Shown: piece by piece, positions 9,282 through 18,289 of the stretch | Position numbering within the stretch: position 1 is the stretch's first letter | Layout of the letters: every line of letters begins with the position of its first letter | Assembly: GCF_000720635.1 (NCBI RefSeq) | Contig: NZ_JOCF01000050.1 | Span: 1-64,000 of the forward strand | DNA length: 64,000 nucleotides | Reading direction: 5' to 3' | Source: Streptomyces sp. NRRL WC-3742 | GTDB taxonomy: Bacteria; Actinomycetota; Actinomycetes; Streptomycetales; Streptomycetaceae | Notes under the pieces: generated by a model | The model's input: the letters and a program-made list of their open reading frames with translations, nothing else | The model's database searches: none | Told to the model about the DNA's origin: nothing | Position numbers and translations under genes: made by a program

Positions 9282-10208
9282 GTGCCCCCCCTTTCGCAGA
9301 CCGCTCACCCCACTGAACGGCAAAGCGCCACGGATCTGCCCGACCTGCCCGCGACCGAGCTGCCGCCCCGCTACAGCAGGGCCGAGCTACGGGCCATGGG
9401 CACGACCACGGCGCGCGAGCTGAGCGACGCACTCTTCGAGCGCCTGGTGGGCCTCGCCCGCGAGACCCACGCCTACAGCCACGTGCGCGCCTCGATCATC
9501 GAGCTCAACATGCCGCTGGTGCGGTTCATCGCCGCCCGCTTCCGCCACCGCGCCGAGGACATGGACGACATCCTCCAGGTCGGCACGATCGGCCTGATCA
9601 AGGCCGTCGACGGCTACGACCCGCAGCGCGGCGCCGAGTTCGTCACCTACGCCCTGCCCACCATCGCCGGCGAGATCAAGCGGTTCTTCCGCGACACCTC
9701 CTGGCCCGTCCGCGTCCCGCGCAGCATGCAGGAGCTGTACCTGACGGTGACCCGCGGCTCCGACCGCCTGGAGCAGGAACTCGGCCGCCTCCCACAGCCC
9801 GAGGAACTCGCCGAGGACCTCCACCTCACCGTCGAGCAGGCCACCGAGGGCGTGGTCGCCGGCCGCGTCTACCGGCCCACCTCCCTGGACGCCCTGTGCG
9901 AGCGGAACACCGACGAGAGCGGCAGCACGCTGCTGGACCGCCTCGGCGACTGCGACCCCGGCGTCGAACTCGCGGACTTCCGCACCGCCGTGCGCCCGCT
10001 GCTCGCCGAACTGCCGCCACGCGAGCAGACCGTGCTCAAACTGCGCTTCTGGGACGGCTGCACCCAGGCCGAGATCGCCGAGCGCATCGGCGTCTCCCAG
10101 ATGCACGTCTCCCGCCTGCTCAGCAGCACGCTGGCCGCGCTGCGCGACCGGCTGGAGGATCGCGACGCCTCGGGCTGGTCGGACCGGCCGCCGGACGAGG
10201 AGCCCTGA
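9282..10208 (+). CDS. SigB/SigF/SigG-family RNA polymerase sigma factor
   Basis: A 308-residue alternative sigma factor. Region 2 contains MDDILQVGTIGLIKAVDGYDP and YALPTIAGEIKRFFRDTSWPVRVPR. Region 3 follows (LEQELGRLPQPEELAEDL), and region 4 ends with the helix-turn-helix TQAEIAERIGVSQMHVSRLL. In Streptomyces this family controls osmotic, oxidative and differentiation stress genes and is held by RsbW-like anti-sigma kinases. The frame is open from GTG 9120, but I chose GTG 9282 because AGGAG lies 6 bases before it and the length then fits the family better. A second SigB-like sigma lies at 52360-53844 and an RsbW-like kinase at 62006-62494. No dedicated anti-sigma gene is adjacent. Confidence 0.88.
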   Translation: MPPLSQTAHPTERQSATDLPDLPATELPPRYSRAELRAMGTTTARELSDALFERLVGLARETHAYSHVRASIIELNMPLVRFIAARFRHRAEDMDDILQVGTIGLIKAVDGYDPQRGAEFVTYALPTIAGEIKRFFRDTSWPVRVPRSMQELYLTVTRGSDRLEQELGRLPQPEELAEDLHLTVEQATEGVVAGRVYRPTSLDALCERNTDESGSTLLDRLGDCDPGVELADFRTAVRPLLAELPPREQTVLKLRFWDGCTQAEIAERIGVSQMHVSRLLSSTLAALRDRLEDRDASGWSDRPPDEEP

Positions 10209-10228
10209 GCCCTTCGTGCCCCCGGAGT

Positions 10229-10266
10229 CCCCCGGGCGCCGCGGCGGACAGCCGCGCACCCGGGGG
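10229..10266 (+). terminator. Probable terminator of the sigma-factor gene
   Basis: A GC-rich hairpin 20 bases after the sigma stop: outer arms CCCCCGGG (10229-10236) and CCCGGGGG (10259-10266), inner arms GCGGC and GCCGC around a small loop. There is no T-run, as is usual in Streptomyces. Confidence 0.6.
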
Positions 10267-10340
10267 AAAGCCGAAGCGCAGCGGGTGAGGGCGTCTCCGG
10301 CCTAGCCTGGAGGGGGGCTCACACGGCGAGGGTGATCCGG

Positions 10341-11597
10341 ATGACCGAGCAGCAGCCCCCCGGCGGCAGCACACGGGCGGACGAGGCGAGCGTGCTGCGG
10401 GAGGCCGTGGACCGGCTGCGTGCCGAGGCGGAGGGGCTGCGCCGGGCGATGCGCACCCGGGGTGTGATCGAGCAGGCGAAGGGCATGCTCACCGAGCGGC
10501 TGGGCTGCACGCCGGACGAGGCGTTCGGCCATCTGGTCCGGCTCTCGCAGGACACCAACCGCCGGGTCGCGGACATCGCCGCCGCTCTGGTCGGCCTCGC
10601 GGCACCGATCGAGCACCTCGCCGAGGACGAGGCCCTGCGCGCCGCCGTCGGGGAGCCCGTCCGGCCCGCGCCGCCCCCGGCCGCCCGCCCGCGTCCCGTC
10701 CCCGCGCCGCCCGGCGCCCCCCGACCGGCCCCGGCGCCCGACCTGGCCGCCCGCTACCACCTGGCCGTCTCCGCCCTGGCCGGCGCGGAGACCCCGGACG
10801 AACTGGCGCGGCTGCTGCACGAGGTGGCGCTGGCCCCGCTCGGCGTCGTCGCCGTCGTCCTCGGCCTGCTGGAGCCGGACGGCGCCCTCGCGCTGGTCGG
10901 CAGCCACGGCGTGGAGCCGGGCCGGGTCAGCCGGTGGCGGCGCGTCCCGCCGGAGACCGGGGTCCCGCTCGCCGCGGCCGCGCACGGCGGCGGCATGGTC
11001 TGGGAGTTCGACGCGGACGCCGCCGACGGCGGCCGACCGCCCGAGACCGGCCGGATCGTCCCCGGCCGCACGGCCTGCGCGGTGCCGCTGCGCAGTGGGG
11101 AGCGGATCGTCGGGGCGATGAGCCTCGGCTGGGACGGCCCGCCGGAGCGGGCCCGCGCGGCCACCCGGTACGTCGACGCGCTGGCCGGACTGGTGCCCGG
11201 GCACCTGCTGCGCGTCGCCGCGGCGGAGGGCGGGGAGCCGGGCCTGGTCGTGCCGGGCGGCGAGTACTGGTTCCGCGGCGTGTTGGACGCGATGTTCGAA
11301 CCCGTCCTCGTCCTGTCCGTGGTCCGCGAGGGCGGCGGCGGGGGCGCCGTGACGGACCTGCGCGTCCGGTACGCGAACGCGGCCTCCGGCACCGACCCGG
11401 TGCCCGGACGGCGCCTCAGCGAGATCCTCCCCGGCCTCGTCACGACCGGTGCGTTCGCCCGCGTCCTCGAGGCCGCCGAGACCGGCGTCCGCTACGAGGG
11501 CCGGGCCGAGGACTTCACCGGCGCCGGGCCCGAGGCGGCGCTGACCGTACGGGCGGTGCCGTTCCTCGACGGTCTGCTGCTCACCTGGCGCGCGTAG
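10341..11597 (+). CDS. ANTAR and GAF domain regulatory protein
   Basis: A 418-residue cytoplasmic regulator. Residues about 25-85 form an ANTAR RNA-binding domain (RGVIEQAKGMLTERLGC, then DEAFGHLVRLSQDTNRRV). After a Pro/Ala linker comes a GAF-like sensor domain (about 140-300), then a C-terminal PAS-like segment. ANTAR proteins act as antiterminators by binding paired hexaloop hairpins; here the ANTAR is N-terminal, as in many actinobacterial stress regulators. I chose ATG 10341 over GTG 10332 because GAGGG lies at the right distance before the ATG. The ligand of the GAF domain is not evident. It lies between the sigma-factor gene and the oxidase genes, with no overlap. Confidence 0.8.
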   Translation: MTEQQPPGGSTRADEASVLREAVDRLRAEAEGLRRAMRTRGVIEQAKGMLTERLGCTPDEAFGHLVRLSQDTNRRVADIAAALVGLAAPIEHLAEDEALRAAVGEPVRPAPPPAARPRPVPAPPGAPRPAPAPDLAARYHLAVSALAGAETPDELARLLHEVALAPLGVVAVVLGLLEPDGALALVGSHGVEPGRVSRWRRVPPETGVPLAAAAHGGGMVWEFDADAADGGRPPETGRIVPGRTACAVPLRSGERIVGAMSLGWDGPPERARAATRYVDALAGLVPGHLLRVAAAEGGEPGLVVPGGEYWFRGVLDAMFEPVLVLSVVREGGGGGAVTDLRVRYANAASGTDPVPGRRLSEILPGLVTTGAFARVLEAAETGVRYEGRAEDFTGAGPEAALTVRAVPFLDGLLLTWRA

Positions 11598-11802
11598 GGC
11601 GTGCCCCTCCGGGCAATCCCGCCCCGAGCCACGCCGGAGCCCGGCGAGGCCCGGACACCGGGGTGCTCACCCGTGCGGGGGCCGGTCGGAGGGCGTGCCG
11701 CGTGGCTCGCCGGGCGGGTGGTGGGCCCGCGGCTAGGGTCGCCGGTGGCGCGCGAAGGGCGCCCGTCCCCGCGGACGCCGCCCGTCCCGCTGCGGAGGTT
11801 CC

Positions 11803-13479
11803 ATGACCGCCCCGCCCGCCGCCGCGCGCCGCACCCAGGCGCGGCTCCACCAGGGCGGCACGGTGCTGCGCTGGCTGTTCACCACGGACCACAAGGTCAT
11901 CGGGAACCTGTACCTGGTGACGGCGTTCGGGTTCTTCCTGGTCGGCGGGGTGCTGGCGCTGCTGATGAGGGCCCAACTGCTGGGCCCGGACACCGGATTC
12001 CTGTCGAACCAGCGCTACAACCAGATGTTCACCATGCACGGCACGATCATGCTGCTGCTGTTCGCGACCCCGACGTTCGCCGGCTTCGCCAACGCGATCA
12101 TGCCGCTGCAGATCGGCGCGCCCGACGTCGCGTTCCCCCGGCTGAACGCCTTCACCTACTGGGCCTTCCTGTTGGGCGGACTGCTGGTCCTGAGCGGCTT
12201 CCTCACCTCCACCGGGGCGCCCGCGTTCGGCTGGTTCGCCTACGCGCCGCTCAACGGGCCGGTGTTCTCGCCCGGCACCGGCGGCGACCTGTGGGCACTG
12301 GGCCTGGTCGTGGCCGGCCTTGGCACCATCCTCGGCTCGGTCAACTTCATCACCACGATCACCTGCCTGCGGGCGCCGGGCATGACCCTGTTCCGGATGC
12401 CGGTCTTCACCTGGAACGTGCTGTTCACGTCGATCATGGTGCTGCTGGCCTTCCCGGTGCTGACGGCGGCCCTGCTCCTGCTGGAGGCGGACCGCAAGTT
12501 CGGCGCGCACGTCTTCGACCCGGCCAACGGCGGTGCGCTCCTGTGGCAGCACCTCTTCTGGTTCTTCGGCCACCCGGAGGTCTACATCGTCGCGGTGCCG
12601 TTCTTCGGCATCGTCAGCGAGATCGTCCCGGTGTTCAGCCGCAAGCCGCTGTTCGGCTACTACGGGATGATCGGCGCGACCATCGCCATCACCTCGCTGT
12701 CGATGTCGGTGTGGGCGCACCACATGTTCGCCACCGGCCAGGTGCTGCTGCCGTTCTTCTCCATGATGTCGTTCCTCATCGCGGTGCCGACGGGGGTGAA
12801 GTTCTTCAACTGGGTGGGCACGATGTGGAACGGCTCGCTGTCCTTCGAGACCCCGATGCTCTGGTCGATCGGCTTCCTGGTGACCTTCCTGTTCGGCGGG
12901 CTGAGCGGGGTGCTGCTGGCCGCGCCGCCGATCGACTTCCATGTCACCGACAGCTACTTCGTGGTGGCGCACCTGCACTACGTCCTGTTCGGCACCGTCG
13001 TGTTCGCGACCTTCGCGGGTTTCTACTTCTGGTGGCCCAAGCTGACCGGGAAGATGCTGGACGAGCGGATCGGGAAGCTGCACTTCTGGCTGGTGTTCAC
13101 GGGCTTCCAGCTCACCTTCCTGGTCATGCACTGGCTGGGCGCCCAGGGCATGCCGCGCCGCTACGCGACGTACCTGGACGTGGACGGCTTCACCACGCTC
13201 AACGTGCTCGCCTCCTGCGGCGCGTTCGTGCTCGGGATCTCCAACCTGCCGTTCTTCTACAACGTCTGGATCACCACCCGGTACGGCCGCCGGGTCGAGC
13301 GGGACGACCCGTGGGGCTGGGGCCGGTCGCTGGAGTGGGCGACGTCCTGCCCGCCGCCCGGGCACAACTTCCACGTGCTGCCGCGCATCCGCTCCGAGTC
13401 CCCGGCCTTCGACCTGCACCATCCGGAGGTCCCGGCCGAGGAGAGCGGCGACGCGCGGCGGCGGGGGAGCGCGCGGTGA
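11803..13479 (+). CDS. ctaD: Cytochrome c oxidase subunit I
   Basis: A 558-residue, about 12-helix haem-copper oxidase subunit that reduces oxygen to water and pumps protons in the aa3 oxidase. Haem and CuB ligands are visible: His in [15 protein letters not shown] (with the cross-linked Tyr and the D-channel Glu), the pair in [10 protein letters not shown], and His in [11 protein letters not shown]. The K-channel Lys is in [10 protein letters not shown]. It overlaps the next gene by 4 bases. In actinobacteria ctaD normally sits in or near a ctaC-ctaD-ctaF-ctaE-qcrCAB set; here ctaC, ctaE, qcrA and qcrC are absent. This is therefore probably a second ctaD copy away from the main respiratory cluster. 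Confidence 0.95.
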   Translation: MTAPPAAARRTQARLHQGGTVLRWLFTTDHKVIGNLYLVTAFGFFLVGGVLALLMRAQLLGPDTGFLSNQRYNQMFTMHGTIMLLLFATPTFAGFANAIMPLQIGAPDVAFPRLNAFTYWAFLLGGLLVLSGFLTSTGAPAFGWFAYAPLNGPVFSPGTGGDLWALGLVVAGLGTILGSVNFITTITCLRAPGMTLFRMPVFTWNVLFTSIMVLLAFPVLTAALLLLEADRKFGAHVFDPANGGALLWQHLFWFFGHPEVYIVAVPFFGIVSEIVPVFSRKPLFGYYGMIGATIAITSLSMSVWAHHMFATGQVLLPFFSMMSFLIAVPTGVKFFNWVGTMWNGSLSFETPMLWSIGFLVTFLFGGLSGVLLAAPPIDFHVTDSYFVVAHLHYVLFGTVVFATFAGFYFWWPKLTGKMLDERIGKLHFWLVFTGFQLTFLVMHWLGAQGMPRRYATYLDVDGFTTLNVLASCGAFVLGISNLPFFYNVWITTRYGRRVERDDPWGWGRSLEWATSCPPPGHNFHVLPRIRSESPAFDLHHPEVPAEESGDARRRGSAR

Positions 13480-13871
13480 AGGCCGAGGGATGGCTGTTCT
13501 CGGTCATGGCGGCGTTCTTCGCCGTGACCGGGCTGGTCTACGGGTTCTGGGCCCGGGAGCCCGCCGGCAAGGCGATCCTGGCGGTGGGGTTCCTGATGTC
13601 GGCGCTGGTCGCCTTCTTCTGGTTCGTCCAGCACCGTCGGCGCGGCCGGGGCCGGCCCCAGGACCGCAAGGACGCCGAGATCGCGGACACCGCGGGCCCG
13701 ATCGGGTTCTTCCCGGCGCGCAGCGGCTACCCGGTGCTCGCGGCCGTGGGGGTGACGGTCCTCGCGCTCGGGGTGGTGTTCGCCCTGTGGCTGGTGGTGG
13801 TCGGCGCCCTGGTGGTGGCGCTGGCCGTGTTCGGGTTCATCTTCCAGTACGGCGACGACGGCGGCGCATGA
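13476..13871 (+). CDS. ctaF: Cytochrome c oxidase subunit 4 (CtaF-like)
   Basis: A 131-residue membrane protein with four predicted helices, starting [19 protein letters not shown]. It matches the small actinobacterial oxidase subunit IV that stabilises the aa3 oxidase within the bc1-aa3 supercomplex. GTG 13476 overlaps the ctaD stop (GTGA), so translation is coupled. Its end overlaps the convergent qcrB gene by 35 bases. The sequence has the expected length and the conserved late motif [10 protein letters not shown]. Confidence 0.88.
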   Translation: MKAEGWLFSVMAAFFAVTGLVYGFWAREPAGKAILAVGFLMSALVAFFWFVQHRRRGRGRPQDRKDAEIADTAGPIGFFPARSGYPVLAAVGVTVLALGVVFALWLVVVGALVVALAVFGFIFQYGDDGGA

Positions 13872-15573
13872 CGTCGCGCAGCAGCCGGCGCAGGGGGCTC
13901 TTCGCCGCCTGCCCTGCTGTCCGCCCTCCTGTCCGCCCTGCTGTCCCGTCGCCCGCACCGCGGGGGTGTTCCGGAGCGGTGAGGACGGCCGCGACCTGCT
14001 CCGACTCCCCTTCGGAGGCGGGCAGTTCGACCCGGTCGCGGTAGAACCAGGAGCTCGCGGCGGCCCGGGCCCGCTCCCGGCGAGGCGCCCCCTGCGGGGC
14101 GGGCGGCGGCACCGGGGCGTCGCGCACCAGCATGACCTCGCGTTCGGCGGGCCGGACGGGCCGGCGGCGGCCCTCGTAGCCGCCGTCGAGGGACTGGACG
14201 ATCCGCCCGGTCTCGTCCCCGGCCAGCAGCCGGGAGCGGTCGCGGCCCTGGAGGGCCAGGCAGAGCCGGCGGGTGAGTACGAACGCGACGGCCGGCAGGA
14301 CGATCAGGGCCGCGCGCAGCACGACGGTGAGCGCGTTGACGGAAATCCCGAACGCGAAGGCGATCACGTCGTTGCCGCCCGCGACGAGCAGGACGGCGTA
14401 CGCCGTGATCCCGGCGACCCCCAGTGCGGTGCGGACCGGCTTGTTGCGCGGCCGGTCGCACAGGTGGTGCTCGCCCGGCCCGGGGTCGAGCCACCGCTCG
14501 GCGAAGGGATAGGCGTACAGCAGTCCGAACATCAGCCCGGGCAGCACCAGCGCCGGGATCAGGACGTTCCACGACAGCGTGTGCCCCAGCGCCCCGGTCT
14601 CCACCGCGGGCATCAGCCGCAGCGCGCCCTCGATGAAGCCGATGTACCAGTCGGGCTGGGCCCCGGCCCCGGCGACGTCGGGCCGGTAGGAGCCGTAGCG
14701 CCAGATCGGGTTCATCTCCGCGAGGAAGGCGGACAGCGTCATGACGCCGCCGACCGTGAACATCAGGCCCACGCTGCGGGCCATGAACTGGGGGAAGAAC
14801 GGCATGCCGACCACGTTGCGGTTGGTGCGCCCGGGCCCGGCCCACTGCGTGTGCTTCAGCACGACGACCAGGGTCAGGTGCGCCCCGATCAGGGCGACCA
14901 GCAGGCCGGGCACCAGCAGGACGTGCACGGTGAACAGCCGCGGGATGACCGCGTGCCCCGGGAACTCGCCGCCGAACGCGAAGAAGGTGAGGTACGTGCC
15001 GACCAGCGGCAGCGAGAGCAGGACGCCCTCGGCGATGCGCAGCCCGGTGCCCGAGAGCGTGTCGTCCGGCAGCGAGTAGCCGGAGAACCCCTCCAGCAGC
15101 GCCAGGTTGAACAGCGTCACCCCGATGACCCAGTTGAGCTCCCGGGGGCGGCGGAAGGCCCCGGTGAAGAACACCCGCAGCAGGTGCACGCCGATCGCCG
15201 CGGCGAACAGCAGCGCCGACCAGTGGTGCACCTGCCGGATCAGCAGGCCGCCGCGCACGTCGAAGCTGATGCGCAGCGTCGACGCGTAGGCGTCGGAGAC
15301 CCGGACGCCCCGCAGGGGCAGGTACGAGCCGTCGTAGACGGCCTCGGCCATGCTCGGCCGGAAGAAGAAGGTCAGGAAGACGCCGGTCAGCAGCAGGACG
15401 ACGAAGCTGTACAGGGCGATCTCGCCCAGCAGGAAGGACCAGTGGTCCGGGAACGCCTTGCGCAGCAGCGCGCGGGCGGCCTCCGTGACCGGCAGCCGCC
15501 CGTCCAGCGCGGCGGTTGCGCGCACCCCGGTGGACGGCTCGCTCGTGACCTCGGTTGGCTCCACGCGAGGCAA
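13837..15573 (-). CDS. qcrB: Cytochrome bc1 complex cytochrome b subunit
   Basis: A 578-residue cytochrome b of the actinobacterial menaquinol:cytochrome c reductase. Haem-ligand His pairs are in RQVHHWSALLFAAAIGVHLL and in the FTVHVLLVP/GAHLTLVVVLKHT helix. The Qo-site motif appears as PDWYIGF, and the long cytoplasmic C-terminal tail is typical of QcrB. The Rieske subunit QcrA and cytochrome cc QcrC are not encoded nearby, and the gene is convergent with the ctaD-ctaF pair instead of co-directional. It is likely a paralogue that either docks with subunits encoded elsewhere or replaces the housekeeping copy under some conditions. The last 30 residues are rich in repeated Gly-Gly-Arg-Thr and Arg. 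Confidence 0.93.
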   Translation of the reverse strand: MPRVEPTEVTSEPSTGVRATAALDGRLPVTEAARALLRKAFPDHWSFLLGEIALYSFVVLLLTGVFLTFFFRPSMAEAVYDGSYLPLRGVRVSDAYASTLRISFDVRGGLLIRQVHHWSALLFAAAIGVHLLRVFFTGAFRRPRELNWVIGVTLFNLALLEGFSGYSLPDDTLSGTGLRIAEGVLLSLPLVGTYLTFFAFGGEFPGHAVIPRLFTVHVLLVPGLLVALIGAHLTLVVVLKHTQWAGPGRTNRNVVGMPFFPQFMARSVGLMFTVGGVMTLSAFLAEMNPIWRYGSYRPDVAGAGAQPDWYIGFIEGALRLMPAVETGALGHTLSWNVLIPALVLPGLMFGLLYAYPFAERWLDPGPGEHHLCDRPRNKPVRTALGVAGITAYAVLLVAGGNDVIAFAFGISVNALTVVLRAALIVLPAVAFVLTRRLCLALQGRDRSRLLAGDETGRIVQSLDGGYEGRRRPVRPAEREVMLVRDAPVPPPAPQGAPRRERARAAASSWFYRDRVELPASEGESEQVAAVLTAPEHPRGAGDGTAGRTGGRTAGQAAKSPLRRLLRDVMRRRRRRTGR

Positions 15574-15660
15574 CCTAGTGCGAGCCCCGGGGAGCGGGGC
15601 GGCCCTGAGCGGCGGCTACGCCGTGGAGTGGTAGGGGAACACTCCAACGGCGCAGCGTGC

Positions 15661-15696
15661 GGTGCCGGTGTCGGTGTCGGTGCCGGTGTCGGCGCC
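15661..15696. repeat. Hexanucleotide microsatellite
   Basis: Six head-to-tail 6-base units of the form GGYGYC lie between the qcrB start and the end of the small hydrophobic-protein gene. They are untranslated in any gene I accept. Confidence 0.7.
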
Positions 15697-15727
15697 GGTC
15701 AGGGCCGGGACCGAGTGTTGTGGACGG

Positions 15728-15898
15728 TCACCAGCGGTACCAGCGGCCTCGACGGCCGCCTCCGGAGCCGGCGGTGAGGAAGAAGCCGAGGACCCAGACG
15801 ACCAGAACGGCCAGCGCGATCCACCACAGAATGTGGATGGCGAAGCCGGCGCCGCCCAGGATCAGGGCCAGGAGCAGGACGAGCACGAGTAGCAGCAT
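15728..15898 (-). CDS. Small hydrophobic membrane protein
   Basis: A 56-residue protein: two adjacent hydrophobic helices (MLLLVLVLLLALILGGAGF, then HILWWIALAVLVVWVLGFFL) and a Gly/Arg tail ending GRWYRW. This layout matches a conserved Streptomyces family annotated only as hydrophobic protein. GAAGGG lies a suitable distance before the ATG. Function is unknown. Confidence 0.8.
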   Translation of the reverse strand: MLLLVLVLLLALILGGAGFAIHILWWIALAVLVVWVLGFFLTAGSGGGRRGRWYRW

Positions 15899-15990
15899 GG
15901 GAATCGGCCCTTCGTGGGGGGTGTCGGACGTTCGACCATGGCGGGTGCCCGGCTCTGGCCGTTCCATGCGGGTTCGTGCGAACTCGCCGG

Positions 15991-16029
15991 GCGGTCCTGC
16001 CGGGCGGTCCTGCCGGGCGGTCCTGCCGG
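15991..16029. repeat. Three 13-bp tandem repeats
   Basis: Three perfect copies of GCGGTCCTGCCGG (15991-16003, 16004-16016, 16017-16029) lie between the hydrophobic-protein gene and the truncated hemerythrin-like gene, in their shared upstream region. Spacing changes here could affect divergent transcription. Confidence 0.8.
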
Positions 16030-16124
16030 GTGTCAGTCCGGGCCGATCCGCGCCCGCGTTTGGCATCGGCCCGCCCGGGGGACACGCGCGACTGGCGGGG
16101 GAGTCGGTGAGGAGGAGACCAGCG

Positions 16125-16367
16125 ATGTCGAACGATGTCAGTGTCCTGCTGCGGGGGGACCACAGGGAGGTCCGCCGCCTGTTCCGCGAGTACCGCGCGC
16201 TCGCCGACGGCGAGGACGGCGCCGGAGGGGAAGACGGTGCCGACGGGCCTGACGGCTCCGACGGCTGGGTCCCGACGGCCTCCCCGCCGCACTCCAGCGG
16301 CGACGCGACGGGTCGCGGTCGTGGACGCCCGGAACTCGGCCGGACAGTCCGGAGGCCGGGGCCATGA
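16125..16367 (+). CDS. Truncated hemerythrin-like protein
   Basis: An 80-residue frame whose first 27 residues (VSVLLRGDHREVRRLFREY) resemble the first helix of hemerythrin HHE cation-binding proteins, including the Asp-His pair. The remainder is Asp/Gly-rich and then unordered. A full hemerythrin domain needs about 130 residues and more metal ligands, so this is either a decayed copy or a leader frame. It has a strong GGAGGAG site, and its stop overlaps the start of the winged-helix gene (ATGA), so its translation probably still matters for the downstream gene. Confidence 0.5.
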   Translation: MSNDVSVLLRGDHREVRRLFREYRALADGEDGAGGEDGADGPDGSDGWVPTASPPHSSGDATGRGRGRPELGRTVRRPGP

Positions 16368-16717
16368 CGGACCGTGCCGCAGGCCAGGGGTGGACCTTCC
16401 TCACCAGCCACGCCCGGGTGCTGGTGCAGATCGCCCGTGATCCCGGCATCCGGATGCGGGACATCGCCTCCGACTGCCTGCTCACCGACCGGGCCGTCCA
16501 GCGGATCATCGCCGACCTCGAGGCCGCCGGCTACCTCAGCCACGAGCGCCGGGGCCGGGTCAACCACTACCAGGTGATCGCGGGCAAGCAGCTCCGCCAT
16601 CCGGCGGACGCCGGCCCCACCCTCGCGGAACTGCTGGCGGTGCTGCTGCGCGAGAGCGGGCCCGACAAGGGGGAGCGCGCCCGGCGCGCGGTCGGCGAGG
16701 GGGGAGAAGGCGGTTGA
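16364..16717 (+). CDS. Winged-helix DNA-binding regulator
   Basis: A 117-residue winged-helix regulator of MarR/ArsR-like shape. The helix-turn-helix is IRMRDIASDCLLTDRAVQRIIADLEAAGYL, followed by the wing HERRGRVNHYQV. It starts by ATGA overlap with the truncated hemerythrin-like gene. It is clearly a paralogue of the protein at 51989-52363, sharing the opening WTFLTSHARVL and the late HPADA/HPAEA segment. That copy is coupled to a SigB-like sigma gene. No effector-binding domain or Cys cluster is visible, so what it senses is unknown. Confidence 0.8.
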   Translation: MTDRAAGQGWTFLTSHARVLVQIARDPGIRMRDIASDCLLTDRAVQRIIADLEAAGYLSHERRGRVNHYQVIAGKQLRHPADAGPTLAELLAVLLRESGPDKGERARRAVGEGGEGG

Positions 16718-16747
16718 CGACCGGGCCGCCGGGGAAGGGGCGTGCTC

Positions 16748-17778
16748 TCAGCGGTCCACGCCACCCATCACCGGGTCGATGCTCGCCACCGCGACGATCA
16801 CGTCGGCCACCTGGCCGCCCTCGCACATCGCGGCCATGCTCTGCAGGTTGGTGAAGCTCGGGTCCCGGAAGTGCACCCGGTAGGGGCGCGTGCCGCCGTC
16901 GGAGACGAGGTGCACGCCCAACTCGCCCCTGGCCGACTCGACCGCCGCGTACACCTGCCCCGTCGGGACGCGGAAGCCCTCCGTCACCAGCTTGAAGTGG
17001 TGGATGAGGGCCTCCATGGACTCGCCCATGATCTTGCGGATGTGGTCGAGGGAGTTGCCCAGTCCGTCCGGGCCGACCGCGAGCTGGGCCGGCCAGGCGA
17101 TCTTCTTGTCGGCCACCATCACCGGGCCCGGGCGCAGCCGGTCCAGGCACTGCTCGACGATGTGCAGGGACTGGCGCATCTCCTCCAGGGCTTGTCGTAC
17201 TCGTGCATTCGCGAGCGCAGCAACCGGACTCCCTCGCGGATCTGGTCCACCGCGCCGGGCGGCAGGTCCTGGGCGAGGCCGCCCGGCCGGATGTAGCCGT
17301 GGTTCATCCGCAGCCCCGTCACCAGCTCGAAGATGTCGAGGACGACCTCGCGGTCCCGGAACCCGTAGACCATCAGCGTGGTGGAGCCGATCTCCATCCC
17401 GCCGGCCGCCAGCGCCACCAGGTGCGAGGAGACCCGGTTCAGCTCCATCATCAGCACCCGGATCACGCTCGCCCGCTCGGGGACGTCCTCGGTGATGCCG
17501 AGCAGCTTCTCGACGGCCAGGCAGTAGGCGGTCTCGTTGAACAGCGGGGTCAGGTAGTCCATGCGGGTCACGAAGGTGGTGCCCTGGACCCAGTTGCGGA
17601 ACTCCATGTTCTTCTCGATGCCGGTGTGCAGGTAGCCGATGCCGCAGCGGGCCTCCTTCACCGTCTCGCCGTCGATCTCCAGGATCAGCCTCAGCACGCC
17701 GTGCGTGGACGGGTGCTGGGGGCCCATGTTGACGATGATGCGCTCGTCGTCGGCGCGCGGCGGCACGGGCTTCTCCAA
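16748..17778 (-). pseudogene. nuoD: nuoD pseudogene (NADH dehydrogenase subunit D), deleted and frameshifted
   Basis: Two frames match NuoD of respiratory complex I. Upstream (17778 down to about 17190) reads [19 protein letters not shown] through RSRMHEYDK. Downstream, in another frame, it resumes at [18 protein letters not shown] and ends DPVMGGVDR at 16748. Relative to the family about 60 residues between these points are missing and the frame shifts at about 17188-17193. The N-terminus is also short: only a TTG at 17778 is available, with an in-frame stop just upstream. No other nuo genes are present. It is a dead remnant and not a working subunit. Confidence 0.88.
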
Positions 17779-17930
17779 CCAGCATCACGCACATCCGCCG
17801 GGGCCGCCCCCGCTCCCGATCCGGAACGCTCCGGCCCCGGTCGGCCCGTACGGGTTCCGACGATTCGGTCGCCCCGGCCCCGGCCCCGGCCTCGGCTTCG
17901 GCCGAACCAGCGCCGCACGGCGGCGGTATC

Positions 17931-18263
17931 ACCGGGCAGGTCCCCTGCCCGGACGCACCTGAGTTCACCGCCCTCGGCCCGAGCGCCCGCCACTACAGCA
18001 CGGCGGACACCGTCGCCGACATCGACTGGCCGCGCATGCCGGTGCCGCCCGCGCCGCCGGAGCACCGCATGCTCCCCGACGTCCCGGTGCTCCTCCTCGG
18101 CGGCGACCGCGACCTCGTCACCCCGTACGAACTGCTCTACGAGCAGGCCGAGTCGGCTCACCACCCCCAGATCGTCATCGTCCCCGGGGCGGCCCACTCG
18201 ATCCAGAACCGGGCTACCAACCCGGCCGGGCGCCAGGCGGTGTACGAGTTCCTCCTCGCGTAG
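17931..18263 (+). pseudogene. Alpha/beta-hydrolase C-terminal fragment
   Basis: About 110 codons read as the C-terminal third of an alpha/beta hydrolase of the S33 aminopeptidase type. LPDVPVLLLGGDRDLVTPYE supplies the catalytic Asp strand and VPGAAHSIQ the catalytic His. The nucleophile half of the fold is missing. The open frame begins in sequence unrelated to hydrolases beside the nuoD remnant. From ATG 18036 only 75 residues could be made. Confidence 0.6.
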
Positions 18264-18289
18264 CCGAGGATCGGACCGGGGTCCGCTGC

